Shown here piece by piece: positions 8,107-16,637 of a stretch of 64,000 nt of DNA. Below the pieces are notes generated by a model. The model worked only from the letters and a program-made list of their open reading frames with translations, ran no database searches and was not told where the DNA came from. Numbering within the stretch: position 1 is the first letter of the stretch; every line of letters starts with the position of its first letter. This DNA comes from Castellaniella denitrificans (GTDB lineage Bacteria > Pseudomonadota > Gammaproteobacteria > Burkholderiales > Burkholderiaceae_B): the NCBI RefSeq assembly GCF_042653765.1, contig NZ_JBHSEZ010000001.1:496001-560000 (forward strand), read 5' to 3'. Both the position numbers and the translations under genes were made by a program.

Positions 8107-9600
8107 ATGGTGGATAACCGGCTCGCCTCGATCGACCTGGGCTCGAACACCTTCCGGCTATCCATCGGACGCATCGTGCGCCACGGCGGCGGCGCCCAGA
8201 TCTACGCCGAAGACAAGCTGCGCGAGCTGGTCGCCCTGGCCAACGGCCTGGACGAACACAAGCGCATCGACGCGGCCACCGTGGACCAGGCCCTGGCGGC
8301 GCTGCGGCGCTTCGGCGAACGTCTGCGCGGCTTCTCCCCCGCCAACGTCCGCGCCGTGGCCACCAACACCTTCCGGGTGGCGCGCAACGCGGCCGAGATC
8401 CTGCCGGCGGCGGAACGCGCCCTGGGCTTTCCGATCGAAATCATTTCCGGCCAGGAAGAGGCCCGCCTGATCTACCTGGGCGTGATCCAGGACCTGCCGC
8501 CATCGGACCACCGCAGACTGGTGATCGACATCGGCGGCGGTTCCACCGAATTCATCATCGGCCAGCACGACCAGCCCCTGGAGCTGGCCTCGTTGGAACT
8601 GGGCTGCACCACCTGGACGCGGCAGTTCTTCCCCCTGGGCCGCATCACGGAGGCCCGCATGCGCCAGGCCGTCCTGGCGGCGCGCGGCGCCATCGAAACC
8701 ATCGCCAGCCGCTACCGCGGCACGGGCTGGCAGGAAGCCTACGGTTCGTCGGGCACCGCCAAGGGCCTGCTGGCCATCCTGGTCGAGAACGGCCTCAGTC
8801 CCCGCGACATCACCCTGGACGGCATGGAGCGTCTGCGCGCCGCCCTGGTGGCCGCCGGCCAGGTCCGCCTGCAGGACTGGGCGGGCCTGAAGCCGGAACG
8901 CGTGCCGGTGCTGCCCGGCGGCCTGGCCATCATGATCGCCGCCTTCGAGGAACTGGGCATCGAACGGATGCGGGCAGGCGACGGCGCCCTGCGCATCGGC
9001 GTGCTGCACGACCTGCTGGGCCGCGATTCGCACCAGGACCGGCGCGACGAGACCGTGCGCCAGATGCGCGGCCGCTACCAGCTCGACACGGCCCAGGCCG
9101 GCTTCGTGCGCAACCTGGCGCTGCAGCTGTTCGACCAGCTCGGCCTGGGGGCCGAACCCGACACGGCCGAACTGCGGCGGGCGCTGGCCTGGACGGCCGA
9201 GCTGCACGAAATCGGCCTGGCGATCGCCCGCGACGACTACCACAAGCACAGCGCCTACATCCTGGAACACGCCGACATGCCGGGCTTTTCGCACGACGAC
9301 CAGCGGCTGCTGGCCTTCCTGGCCCTGGGCCATCAGGGGCGCCTGGCCAAGGTCCGCCGCTACGCGCCCGACCGCGCGCGCTGGCTGGCCCTGTGCTGCC
9401 TGCGCCTGGCGGTCCTGCTGCTGCGCCGCCGGGAGCCCCTGGGCCCGCTGTCCCTGCGCCTGCAGGCCCAGGACCTGCGCATCGCCCTGCGCATCCCGTC
9501 GGGCTGGCTGGCCGCCCGCCCCCTGAGCGGCTTCCAGCTTAAAAAGGAAGCGGCGATCTGGCGCAAGGCCGGCTTCGCGCTGGACATCATCGAGGCCTGA
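8107..9600 (+). CDS. ppx: Exopolyphosphatase (Ppx/GppA family)
   Basis: A 497-residue phosphatase that removes terminal phosphates from polyphosphate. The ASKHA-fold phosphate loops are visible: SIDLGSNTFRLSIGR at the N-terminus and VIDIGGGSTEFIIG near residue 140. EEARLIYLGV and an HD-like C-terminal region (ELHEIGLAI, YHKHSAYILEHADMPGF) complete the Ppx2-type architecture. Pairing with ppk favours exopolyphosphatase over a pppGpp phosphatase, though the family does both. It converges on the olsB-like gene, with 47 bp between stops. Confidence 0.93.
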   Translation: MVDNRLASIDLGSNTFRLSIGRIVRHGGGAQIYAEDKLRELVALANGLDEHKRIDAATVDQALAALRRFGERLRGFSPANVRAVATNTFRVARNAAEILPAAERALGFPIEIISGQEEARLIYLGVIQDLPPSDHRRLVIDIGGGSTEFIIGQHDQPLELASLELGCTTWTRQFFPLGRITEARMRQAVLAARGAIETIASRYRGTGWQEAYGSSGTAKGLLAILVENGLSPRDITLDGMERLRAALVAAGQVRLQDWAGLKPERVPVLPGGLAIMIAAFEELGIERMRAGDGALRIGVLHDLLGRDSHQDRRDETVRQMRGRYQLDTAQAGFVRNLALQLFDQLGLGAEPDTAELRRALAWTAELHEIGLAIARDDYHKHSAYILEHADMPGFSHDDQRLLAFLALGHQGRLAKVRRYAPDRARWLALCCLRLAVLLLRRREPLGPLSLRLQAQDLRIALRIPSGWLAARPLSGFQLKKEAAIWRKAGFALDIIEA

Positions 9601-9647
9601 AGGCCCGGTGCGGCGCGCCTCCGGCGCACGGCTGCCGGACGGGGCCG

Positions 9648-10433
9648 CTAGGCGATTCCGAAATGCCGCCGGTAGCGGGGATCCAGCCGTTCCAGGTCCA
9701 GCAGGATCGGAAAATCGGCGGTATGGAAATCGGGGTCCCAGGCCGGCGCGCCGCAGATCGTGGCGCCCAGGGCCAGGTAGCCCTTGATCAGCGGCGGCAC
9801 CCGCGCCGGCAAGGCGCTGTCCAGGTGGTCCACCGGATAGGGATGCAGGGGCCGGATGCGCGGCGCGCCGGGATCGCGCGCCATCAGCGCGCGCGCCTGG
9901 CGCCAGACTTCCGAGGCCGTGGCCCCGCCGTCGCGCAGGCTGACGCTGGCGCAGCCCAGCATGTAGCGGTAGCCCCCCTGCTTCATGACCTGGGCCAGCC
10001 CCGACCACAGCAGCATGATGGCCGTGCCGTGCCGGAATCCGGCATCGATGCAGGAGCGCCCGACCTCGACCAGCCACGGGCGCAGCGCCGCCAGGGGGCC
10101 CAGGTCGAATTCGGATTCGGAATAGTAGCCGCCCGCCTGGCGCGCGGCTTCGGGCGTGAGCAGCCGGTAGGTGCCCACCACCTGGCCCGTGCCCGTGTCG
10201 CGCACCATGAAATGCACGCACCAGGGATCGAAGCGGTCGACGTCGCGGTCGCCCTCGGCCTGGGGGAACACCGCGCCCATGTCCTCCGTGAACACCCGGA
10301 ACCGCAAGCGCTGCAGGGCTTCCAGCTCCGCCTGCGTATGGGCGACGGTCAGGGCCAGTCCACCGGCCTCGGCCCCGGGCCAGTCTATGCGTTTCATCGA
10401 TCCCGCGTGCAGGGAAGGGCTTTGAACGAGCAT
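9648..10433 (-). CDS. olsB: OlsB-type GNAT acyltransferase (ornithine lipid synthesis)
   Basis: A 261-residue protein of the GNAT-like Acetyltransf_5 group that includes OlsB. OlsB transfers a 3-hydroxyacyl chain from ACP to ornithine, the first step to phosphorus-free ornithine lipids. Visible marks are RFRVFTEDMGAVFP near residue 45, GTYRLLTPEAA, the acyl-CoA/ACP segment EVGRSCIDAGFRHGTAI, and KGYLALGATICGAPAWD. The start has GGGAG six bases upstream. Many OlsB genes are PhoB-controlled. A candidate Pho box just upstream and the pst/ppk neighbourhood fit that. The exact amino-acid substrate is inferred from the family. Confidence 0.75.
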   Translation of the reverse strand: MLVQSPSLHAGSMKRIDWPGAEAGGLALTVAHTQAELEALQRLRFRVFTEDMGAVFPQAEGDRDVDRFDPWCVHFMVRDTGTGQVVGTYRLLTPEAARQAGGYYSESEFDLGPLAALRPWLVEVGRSCIDAGFRHGTAIMLLWSGLAQVMKQGGYRYMLGCASVSLRDGGATASEVWRQARALMARDPGAPRIRPLHPYPVDHLDSALPARVPPLIKGYLALGATICGAPAWDPDFHTADFPILLDLERLDPRYRRHFGIA

Positions 10434-10465
10434 GGCGGACTCCCGAAAGTCACGATATCGGGGAC

Positions 10466-10499
10466 ATTCTGCCGATGCTCTGTGTGAATCATGTGACAG
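10466..10499 (-). promoter_or_regulatory. Candidate Pho box and -10 before olsB
   Basis: Minus-strand CTGTCACATGATTCACAC (10499-10482) matches about 13 of 18 Pho-box positions; the first half-site is nearly perfect and the second weak. Exactly ten bases later is CAGAAT (10471-10466), a 4/6 -10. The spacing equals that at pstS. The site lies in the 72-bp gap after glmM, so olsB can be transcribed independently of the upstream housekeeping genes. Confidence 0.5.
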
Positions 10500-10505
10500 C
10501 GGCGC

Positions 10506-11846
10506 TCAGGCCAGCTTGACCGCCACGAGCCGGCGCACGCCTTCCTCCGCCAGCGCCTCGTCGTCGGCCTCGACCATGAGGCGCAGCTTGGGCTCGGTGC
10601 CCGAGGCCCGGATCAGCACCCGGCCCCGATCGCCCAGCGACGCGCGCACCGCGTCCGAGGCCTCTTTCAGGCCGGCATGCGTCTGCCAGTCCAGCCCGGG
10701 CGCGAGCGGCACGTTGACCATCTTCTGGGCATACATGGACAGATCGGCCACCAGGTCCGCCAGAGGCGCGCCGGCGTGCCGCATGGCCGCCAGCACCTGC
10801 AGGGCGGCGACGATGCCGTCGCCCGTGGTGTGGCGATCCAGGCACAGCAGATGGCCGGAGCTTTCGCCGCCGTACAGCCAGCCGTGCTGGCGCAGGACTT
10901 CCAGCACGTAGCGGTCGCCGACCTTGGCCCGCTCGAACGGGATGCCCAGCTCGCGCATGCGGCGCTCGAAACCGAAATTCGTCATCAGCGTGCCGACCAC
11001 CCCCTGGATGGGCTGCGCGCGGGCGCGGTCGCGCACGATGGCGTAGAGCAGCTCGTCGCCGTTGAACAGGCGGCCGGAGGCGTCCACCATCTGCAGGCGG
11101 TCGGCGTCGCCGTCCAGGGCGATGCCCAGGTCCGCTCCCTGGGCCGCCACGGCGGCGACCAGGGTCTCGGGGTGCGTGGCGCCGACCTTTTCATTGATGT
11201 TGAAGCCGTCGGGCTCGCAGCCGATCACGGAAACCTCGGCCCCCAGCTCGCGGAACACGTGCGGCGCGATGTGGTAGGCGGCGCCGTTGGCCGCGTCCAC
11301 CACGATCTTCAGGCCCTGCAGGTCCAGTTCGTTGGGGAAGGTGCTCTTGCAGAATTCGATGTAGCGGCCCGCCGCGTCGTTGATGCGCCGCGCGCGGCCC
11401 AGCCCGGCCGAATCGGCGCAGCCCAGCGGTTCGTCCAGCAGCGCTTCGATGGCCTCTTCGGTCTCGTCGGGCAGCTTGGCGCCAGCCCCGGAAAAGAACT
11501 TGATGCCATTGTCGTAGTGCGGGTTGTGGGACGCGCTGATGACGATCCCGGCCGCCAGGCGCCAGGCGCGGGTCAGGTAGGCGACCGCCGGCGTCGGAAT
11601 GGGGCCGGCCAGCATCACGTCCACCCCGGCGGCGGACAGGCCGGCCTCCAGCGCGGATTCCAGCATGTAGCCGGAAATGCGGGTGTCCTTGCCGATGACC
11701 ACGGTCGGCCGCCCGGCCGATACGGCGCCGCGCGCCAGCACGCGACCCGCCGCATAGCCCAGCCGCAGGGCGAACTCCGCGTTGATCCGATCGCCGCCGA
11801 CGATGCCGCGCACCCCGTCGGTCCCGAAATATTTGCGTGCGCTCAT
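10506..11846 (-). CDS. glmM: Phosphoglucosamine mutase
   Basis: A 446-residue enzyme converting glucosamine-6-phosphate to glucosamine-1-phosphate for peptidoglycan and LPS. It begins MSARKYFGTDGVRGIVG. The phosphorylated serine lies in ISASHNPHYDNGIKFF near residue 102. The metal loop (LDGDADRLQMVD) and sugar loop (GGESSGHLL) follow, with the phosphate-binding RASGTEPKLRLMVEA at the end. The start is set by an ATGA overlap with the folP stop. The folP-glmM order after ftsH is widely conserved. Confidence 0.96.
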   Translation of the reverse strand: MSARKYFGTDGVRGIVGGDRINAEFALRLGYAAGRVLARGAVSAGRPTVVIGKDTRISGYMLESALEAGLSAAGVDVMLAGPIPTPAVAYLTRAWRLAAGIVISASHNPHYDNGIKFFSGAGAKLPDETEEAIEALLDEPLGCADSAGLGRARRINDAAGRYIEFCKSTFPNELDLQGLKIVVDAANGAAYHIAPHVFRELGAEVSVIGCEPDGFNINEKVGATHPETLVAAVAAQGADLGIALDGDADRLQMVDASGRLFNGDELLYAIVRDRARAQPIQGVVGTLMTNFGFERRMRELGIPFERAKVGDRYVLEVLRQHGWLYGGESSGHLLCLDRHTTGDGIVAALQVLAAMRHAGAPLADLVADLSMYAQKMVNVPLAPGLDWQTHAGLKEASDAVRASLGDRGRVLIRASGTEPKLRLMVEADDEALAEEGVRRLVAVKLA

Positions 11847-12805
11847 GCACGGACTCCTCGTTCGACGGCCGACCATACCCGCAGGGCATCCACGGTGTCG
11901 GCCACATCATGGACGCGCAGGATGTGCGCGCCCCGCATCGCGCCGGCCAGGGCCGCGGCCACGCTGCCGCCCAGGCGCCGGGACGCGGGGCGGCCCGTGA
12001 CGGCGCCGATCATGGACTTGCGCGACAGGCCCAGCAGGCTGGGGTAATCCTGTCCCACGACCTGCGGCAACCGCCGCAGCAGGGTGTAATTGTGCTCCGC
12101 GGTCTTGCCGAAACCAAATCCGGGATCGAGCACGATGCGGTCGGCCGCGATGCCCGCCTGGCGCAGGCGCCGGGCGCCCTGGTCGAGATAGTCGCGGACT
12201 TCCGCGACCACGTCCTCGTAGGCCGGCGCGTCCTGCATGGTGCGCGGCTCGCCGCGCATGTGCATCAGGCACAGCGCGCAATCGGAATCCGCCACGGCCT
12301 CGACCGCCCCCGGCGCCGAAAAGCCGCCGATGTCGTTGATCATGTCGGCTCCCGCCTCCAGGGCGGCCCGCATCACGGACGGCTTGCAGGTGTCCACGGA
12401 CAGCGGCACGCCGCAGTCGCGCAGGGCTTCGATCACGGGCAGGATCCGGCGCAGTTCCTCGTCGGCGGGGACCGCCCGGGCGCCGGGGCGGGTGGACTCG
12501 CCGCCGATGTCGAGCAGGTCGGCGCCTTCCTCGACCAGGAGGCGCCCATGGGCGACCGCCTCGTTGGCACGGAAGTGCGCGTTGCCGTCGGAAAACGAAT
12601 CCGGCGTGACGTTGACGATCCCCATGACCAGGGGGCGTTCCAGGGACAAGCGGAAACGCCCGCACTGGACATGTTGAAGAACCCCGGCCTGGGGGCCGGA
12701 GTGCTCCAGCCCCCCGACAGGGGCGCCTTCGGCACCGGATGGCGATGGCCGCGCTTGGCCTCGCCCTGAAGGGCGAGGCGTGCGCTCTGGCGCGTGGTCA
12801 GGCAT
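11843..12805 (-). CDS. folP: Dihydropteroate synthase
   Basis: Joins p-aminobenzoate to the pterin pyrophosphate in folate synthesis. The family hallmarks VMGIVNVTPDSFSDGN, IGGESTRPGA, DTCKPSVM, MINDIGGF, DPGFGFGKT and GLSRKSMIGAVTG are all present. The only in-frame ATG upstream of the fold is at 12805, giving 320 residues with an unusual Pro/Gly/Ser-rich tail of about 45 residues before the barrel. That tail is encoded by a GC-rich palindromic stretch and lacks a visible ribosome site, so the true start may be later with a rare codon. It overlaps glmM by ATGA. Confidence 0.93.
   Translation of the reverse strand: MPDHAPERTPRPSGRGQARPSPSGAEGAPVGGLEHSGPQAGVLQHVQCGRFRLSLERPLVMGIVNVTPDSFSDGNAHFRANEAVAHGRLLVEEGADLLDIGGESTRPGARAVPADEELRRILPVIEALRDCGVPLSVDTCKPSVMRAALEAGADMINDIGGFSAPGAVEAVADSDCALCLMHMRGEPRTMQDAPAYEDVVAEVRDYLDQGARRLRQAGIAADRIVLDPGFGFGKTAEHNYTLLRRLPQVVGQDYPSLLGLSRKSMIGAVTGRPASRRLGGSVAAALAGAMRGAHILRVHDVADTVDALRVWSAVERGVRA
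12758..12779 (-). repeat. Perfect 9-bp stem-loop between ftsH and folP
   Basis: GCCTCGCCC and GGGCGAGGC flank the loop TGAA. There is no U-run. Formally the hairpin is inside the N-terminal tail of folP, 47 bp after the ftsH stop, and it is followed by more G/C-rich inverted sequence up to about 12680. It could slow polymerase or be a leftover intergenic repeat now translated. Confidence 0.6.
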
Positions 12806-12825
12806 AGGAAAAGCCGCCGGGCGGA

Positions 12826-14730
12826 TCAGACCGGCGTCGCGGCGGGGCCCTTGTCGTTGCTGGCGGCCGGCTGGCCGGCCGACGGGGCCTGCGGCGGCGT
12901 GTCGCCCCCCGAGGACGGCGGCTGCGGCGCGCGCGGCGGACGGCCGGACATGATGTCGTCGATCTGCTCGGCGTCGATGGTTTCCCATTCGAGCAGGGCC
13001 TTGGCCATGGCGTGCATCTTGTCCTGGTTGGATTCGATCAGGTTGCGCGCCACGCCGTACTGCTCGTCGATGATGCGGCGGATCTCGGAATCGACCTTCT
13101 GCATGGTGGCCTCGGACACGTGCGTGGTCTTGGTCACGCTGCGGCCCAGGAAGACTTCACCCTCGTTCTCGGCGTACACCACGGGCCCCAGGGAATCGGT
13201 CATGCCGTAGCGCGTGACGATGTCGCGGGCGATGGCGGTGGCGCGTTCGAAGTCGTTGGAGGCGCCGGTGGTCATCTGGCCCATGAAGACTTCTTCCGCG
13301 ATGCGACCGCCGAACAGCACCGCGATGGTGTTCAGCAGGCGTTCCTTGTCCATGCTGTAGCGGTCGCCCTCGGGCAACTGCATCGTCACGCCCAGCGCGC
13401 GGCCGCGCGGGATGATGGTGACCTTGTGCACCGGGTCGGTCTTGGGCAGCAGGCGCGCCACCAGCGCGTGGCCGGACTCGTGGTAGGCCGTGTTGCGGCG
13501 TTCTTCTTCCGGCATGATCAGGGAGCGGCGCTCCGCGCCCATGATGATCTTGTCCTTGGCCTTTTCCAGGTCGGACATGTCCACGGTGCGGCCGTTGCGG
13601 CGCGCGGCGAACAGCGCGGCCTCGTTGATCAGGTTGGCCAGGTCGGCCCCGGAGAAGCCCGGGGTGCCGCGCGCCAGCACGTTCGGATCGACGTTCTGGG
13701 CGATGGGAACCTTGCGCATGTGGACCTTCAGGATCTGCTCGCGGCCGCGGATGTCGGGCAGCGACACGACCACCTGGCGGTCGAAGCGGCCCGGGCGCAG
13801 CAGCGCCGGGTCCAGCACGTCGGGCCGGTTGGTGGCGGCGATCACCAGCACGCCCTGGCCGGTCTCGAAACCGTCCATTTCGACCAGCAGCTGGTTCAGG
13901 GTCTGCTCGCGCTCGTCGTTGCCCCCGCCCAGGCCGGCGCCGCGCTGGCGGCCCACGGCGTCGATTTCATCGATGAAGATGATGCAGGGAGACTGCTTTT
14001 TCGCGTTCTCGAACATGTCGCGAACGCGGGCGGCGCCCACGCCGACGAACATTTCGACGAAGTCCGAACCGGAAATGCTGAAGAACGGGACCTTGGCCTC
14101 GCCGGCGATGGCCTTGGCGAGCAGGGTCTTGCCCGTGCCCGGAGGGCCGACCATCAGCACGCCGCGCGGGATGCGGCCGCCCAGGCGCTGGAACTTGGTG
14201 GGGTCGCGCAGGAAATCGACCAGTTCCTGGACGTCTTCCTTGGCCTCGTCGCAGCCGGCGACGTCGGCGAAGGTGATGTTGTTGTTGTTTTCATCCAGCA
14301 TGCGCGCGCGCGACTTGCCGAAGCTGAAGGCCCCGCCCTTGCCGCCGCCCTGCATCTGGCGCATGAAGAAGATCCAGACCCCGATCAGCAGCAGCATCGG
14401 GAACCAGGAAATGAACAGGCTGGTCAGGAAGGAAGGTTCCTCGCGGGCCTTGCCGGAGACCTGGACGCCGTTCTTCACCAGTTCGGGCACCATCCACAGG
14501 TCGCCCGGCGAGGTCAGGCTGTAGGAACGGCCGGATTCCGGGGACACGTAGATCGTGTCGCCCTGAATGTCGACCTTGTTGATGCGGCCGGCGCGCGCGT
14601 CGTTCATGAATTGCGTGTAGCTGACCGAATCCCCGCTCGCGACCGGATGTCCGTCGAACTGCTTGAACACCGTGAAGAGCACGAGCGCGATCACCAGCCA
14701 GACCGCAACCTTGGAAAACGAGTTGTTCAA
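12826..14730 (-). CDS. ftsH: ATP-dependent zinc metalloprotease FtsH
   Basis: A membrane-anchored AAA+ protease of 634 residues that degrades misassembled membrane proteins and regulators such as LpxC and sigma32. An N-terminal helix (VAVWLVIALVLFTVF), a periplasmic domain and a second helix (PMLLLIGVWIFFM) precede Walker A GPPGTGKT near residue 200, the SRH region and the zinc site HESGH. The start is a TTG at 14730 (TTG AAC AAC TCG) with a perfect AGGAGG at 14742-14737, six bases away. The C-terminus is Pro/Ala-rich. Confidence 0.97.
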   Translation of the reverse strand: MNNSFSKVAVWLVIALVLFTVFKQFDGHPVASGDSVSYTQFMNDARAGRINKVDIQGDTIYVSPESGRSYSLTSPGDLWMVPELVKNGVQVSGKAREEPSFLTSLFISWFPMLLLIGVWIFFMRQMQGGGKGGAFSFGKSRARMLDENNNNITFADVAGCDEAKEDVQELVDFLRDPTKFQRLGGRIPRGVLMVGPPGTGKTLLAKAIAGEAKVPFFSISGSDFVEMFVGVGAARVRDMFENAKKQSPCIIFIDEIDAVGRQRGAGLGGGNDEREQTLNQLLVEMDGFETGQGVLVIAATNRPDVLDPALLRPGRFDRQVVVSLPDIRGREQILKVHMRKVPIAQNVDPNVLARGTPGFSGADLANLINEAALFAARRNGRTVDMSDLEKAKDKIIMGAERRSLIMPEEERRNTAYHESGHALVARLLPKTDPVHKVTIIPRGRALGVTMQLPEGDRYSMDKERLLNTIAVLFGGRIAEEVFMGQMTTGASNDFERATAIARDIVTRYGMTDSLGPVVYAENEGEVFLGRSVTKTTHVSEATMQKVDSEIRRIIDEQYGVARNLIESNQDKMHAMAKALLEWETIDAEQIDDIMSGRPPRAPQPPSSGGDTPPQAPSAGQPAASNDKGPAATPV

Positions 14731-14826
14731 AGCCAACCTCCTGGGTATGTACCGCTGCCCGCCCGCTGTCCGGGCGCCGCATCCGGCGGCGCGCAATTAC
14801 AACAAGCTGACAAATACGTCAATGCT

Positions 14827-15495
14827 TCATTCTACCTGAATCCGCCGCCCGGACGCGGGAGCCTCTTTCAAGCCGCGCCCCACGAGAAAGGTCTCGGAGG
14901 ACTCGTCCCGGGACGCCTTGGGCTTGCGTTCGACCACCCGGACGAAGCGCTGCTTGAACATCTGCACGATCTGGGAAAACCCGCTGCCGTGGAAGGCCTT
15001 GACGATCAGGGCGCCGTCCGGCTTGAGGTGATCGCAGGCGAATTCCAGCGCCAGTTCGCAGACGTGGGCGATGCGGGCGGAATCCGCCGAGGCCACACCC
15101 GATAGATTGGGGGCCATGTCGGAAATCACAAGGTCCACGGCCCGTCCTTCCAGCCGCTCGTGCAGCTGCGCCAGGATGGCGTCCTCGCGGAAGTCGCCCT
15201 GGATGAATTCCACCCCGGCGACGGGTTCCATGGGCAGCAGGTCGAGCGCCAGCACGCGGCCGTCGATCACGCCGCCGGCCGCCAGCAGGCGCTCGCGCAC
15301 GACCTGCGACCAGCTGCCCGGGGCCGAGCCCAGGTCCACGACCACGTCGCCGCGCCGCAGCAGTTTTTCCGCATCCAGGATTTCGACCAGCTTGAAGGCG
15401 GCGCGGGCGCGGTAGCCCTTCTGTTGCGCCATTTTGACGTAAGGGTCGTGAATATGCCGCTGGACCCAGGCTTTGGAGAATTTTTTCTTGGCCAT
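14827..15495 (-). CDS. rlmE: 23S rRNA U2552 2'-O-methyltransferase
   Basis: A 222-residue SAM-dependent FtsJ/RrmJ methyltransferase acting late in 50S assembly. The N-terminus AKKKFSKAWVQRHIHDPYVK binds rRNA. The SAM loop is VVDLGSAPGSWSQV near residue 55. The K-D-K-E catalytic set can be placed at RAAFKL, SDMAPN, LIVKAFHGSGF and the late glutamate. The gene heads the minus-strand series rlmE-ftsH-folP-glmM and is divergent from yhbY with only 17 bp between the start codons. Confidence 0.96.
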   Translation of the reverse strand: MAKKKFSKAWVQRHIHDPYVKMAQQKGYRARAAFKLVEILDAEKLLRRGDVVVDLGSAPGSWSQVVRERLLAAGGVIDGRVLALDLLPMEPVAGVEFIQGDFREDAILAQLHERLEGRAVDLVISDMAPNLSGVASADSARIAHVCELALEFACDHLKPDGALIVKAFHGSGFSQIVQMFKQRFVRVVERKPKASRDESSETFLVGRGLKEAPASGRRIQVE

Positions 15496-15500
15496 TCTCG

Positions 15501-15506
15501 TACAAT
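15501..15506 (+). promoter_or_regulatory. -10 hexamer of yhbY, possibly leaderless
   Basis: TACAAT ends six bases before the yhbY ATG, and no ribosome site lies between them. A transcript starting seven bases after this hexamer would begin at the ATG itself. The -35 would lie inside rlmE and is weak. The 17-bp divergent gap leaves little room for another arrangement. Confidence 0.35.
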
Positions 15507-15512
15507 TCCACT

Positions 15513-16118
15513 ATGCCGAAACTCGAACTGACCTCTCAGCAGCGCAGCGCCCTGCGCGCCGCCGCCCATCCCCTGCATCCCGTCGTCCTGATCGGCGACC
15601 GCGGCCTGACCGCCGCTGTGCTGGAAGAAATCGACCGCACCCTGGCGGCCCATGAACTGATCAAGATCCGTGTCGCCGGCGCCGAGCGCGACGAACGCGA
15701 CGCGATGCTGGCGGAAATCTGCGAAACGCTGTCCTGCGCCGCAGTGCATCATCTCGGCAAAACGCTGATTATCTATCGGCCCGATCCGCTCGCGCAACAA
15801 GCCGCGCAGGCGGCCGAAAACGCCACCCGGGCCGTGCGCCGGAAATCCGAGCCCTACGTACCCAAGAAACAGGCGGCGCAGCCGCGCGCCGCCCGCCCCG
15901 CCCCGCAGCGCGCCGCCGGCGCGGCCCGGGACGACGCGGGGAAACGGCCCGCGGCGGACGCGGGTCGGAAATCCCGCCCGGCCGACAGCCGGGGGGCCGG
16001 CAAGCCGGCGCGGGGCGGCCGCGCCACGACGGACGCGGGCCACGGCATCCCGCGCCGCAGCGGCAGCGCGCTGTCGCTGCGCGCCGGAGCGCGCCGCGGC
16101 CGCACGAGCCGCGGATGA
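15513..16118 (+). CDS. yhbY: YhbY-family RNA-binding protein with long basic tail
   Basis: The first 95 residues are a CRM (CRS1-YhbY) domain associated with pre-50S ribosomes: PKLELTSQQRSALRAAAHPL, PVVLIGDRGLTAAVLEEID, LIKIRV and a GKTLIIYRP end. A further 105 residues, rich in Arg, Ala, Gly, Pro and Lys, follow and are probably disordered and RNA-binding. E. coli YhbY has about 97 residues, so the tail doubles the protein. Betaproteobacterial homologues often carry variable tails (family knowledge). The stop is adjacent to the greA stop. Confidence 0.9.
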   Translation: MPKLELTSQQRSALRAAAHPLHPVVLIGDRGLTAAVLEEIDRTLAAHELIKIRVAGAERDERDAMLAEICETLSCAAVHHLGKTLIIYRPDPLAQQAAQAAENATRAVRRKSEPYVPKKQAAQPRAARPAPQRAAGAARDDAGKRPAADAGRKSRPADSRGAGKPARGGRATTDAGHGIPRRSGSALSLRAGARRGRTSRG

Positions 16119-16595
16119 TCATTCGTAGCTGACGGAACAGACTTCGTATTCGCGCACGCCGGCCGGCGCGCGCACCTCGACCACGTCGCCTTCGCTCTTG
16201 CCGATCAGCGCCCGGGCCACGGGGCTGGACACCGAAATCATGTTGGCGCGGATGTCGGCTTCCAGGTCGCCGACGATCTGGTAAGTCAGGCGTTCGCCCG
16301 ATTCCAGGTCCTCGATCTCGACGGTCGCGCCGAACACGGCCTGGCCGGACACGTCCAGGTCGGCCGGATTGATGATCTGGGCGTTGGACAAGGTGCCTTC
16401 CAGTTCCTGGATGCGGCCCTCGATGAAGCCCTGGCGCTCGCGCGCGGCGTCGTATTCCGCGTTTTCGGACAAATCGCCCTGGGCCCGCGCCTCGGCGATG
16501 GCGTTGATGACTTCGGGGCGCTCGACCGTCTTCAGACGGTGCAATTCAGCCTGTAAGCGCTCTGCCCCGCGAGCTGTCAAAGGGATCGCAGCCAT
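16119..16595 (-). CDS. greA: Transcription elongation factor GreA
   Basis: A 158-residue protein that rescues backtracked RNA polymerase by stimulating transcript cleavage. The N-terminal coiled coil carries the acidic tip in AEARAQGDLSENAEYDAARE, followed by the FKBP-like C-terminal domain ending VRAPAGVREYEVCSVSYE. AGGAA lies five bases before the ATG. A hairpin plus T-rich run sits just upstream in the leader. Confidence 0.96.
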   Translation of the reverse strand: MAAIPLTARGAERLQAELHRLKTVERPEVINAIAEARAQGDLSENAEYDAARERQGFIEGRIQELEGTLSNAQIINPADLDVSGQAVFGATVEIEDLESGERLTYQIVGDLEADIRANMISVSSPVARALIGKSEGDVVEVRAPAGVREYEVCSVSYE

Positions 16596-16608
16596 AGTTC
16601 CTGACTCA

Positions 16609-16637
16609 AAAGTAAAAGACGCCCCATGCGCGGGGCG
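16609..16637 (-). terminator. Intrinsic terminator in the greA leader (attenuator-like)
   Basis: On the minus strand CGCCCC GCGCAT GGGGCG forms a 6-bp GC stem (16637-16620) followed by TCTTTTACTTTT. It ends only 13 nt before the greA ATG, leaving no room for a promoter between, so transcripts reaching greA must read through it. E. coli greA also has a terminator in its leader producing short GraL RNAs (established). Confidence 0.6.

Noticed and set aside
9601..9647. Bidirectional terminator between ppx and olsB
   Set aside because: G/C-rich with short inverted words (GTGCG/CGCAC), but stems are short and no T-run is present on either strand.
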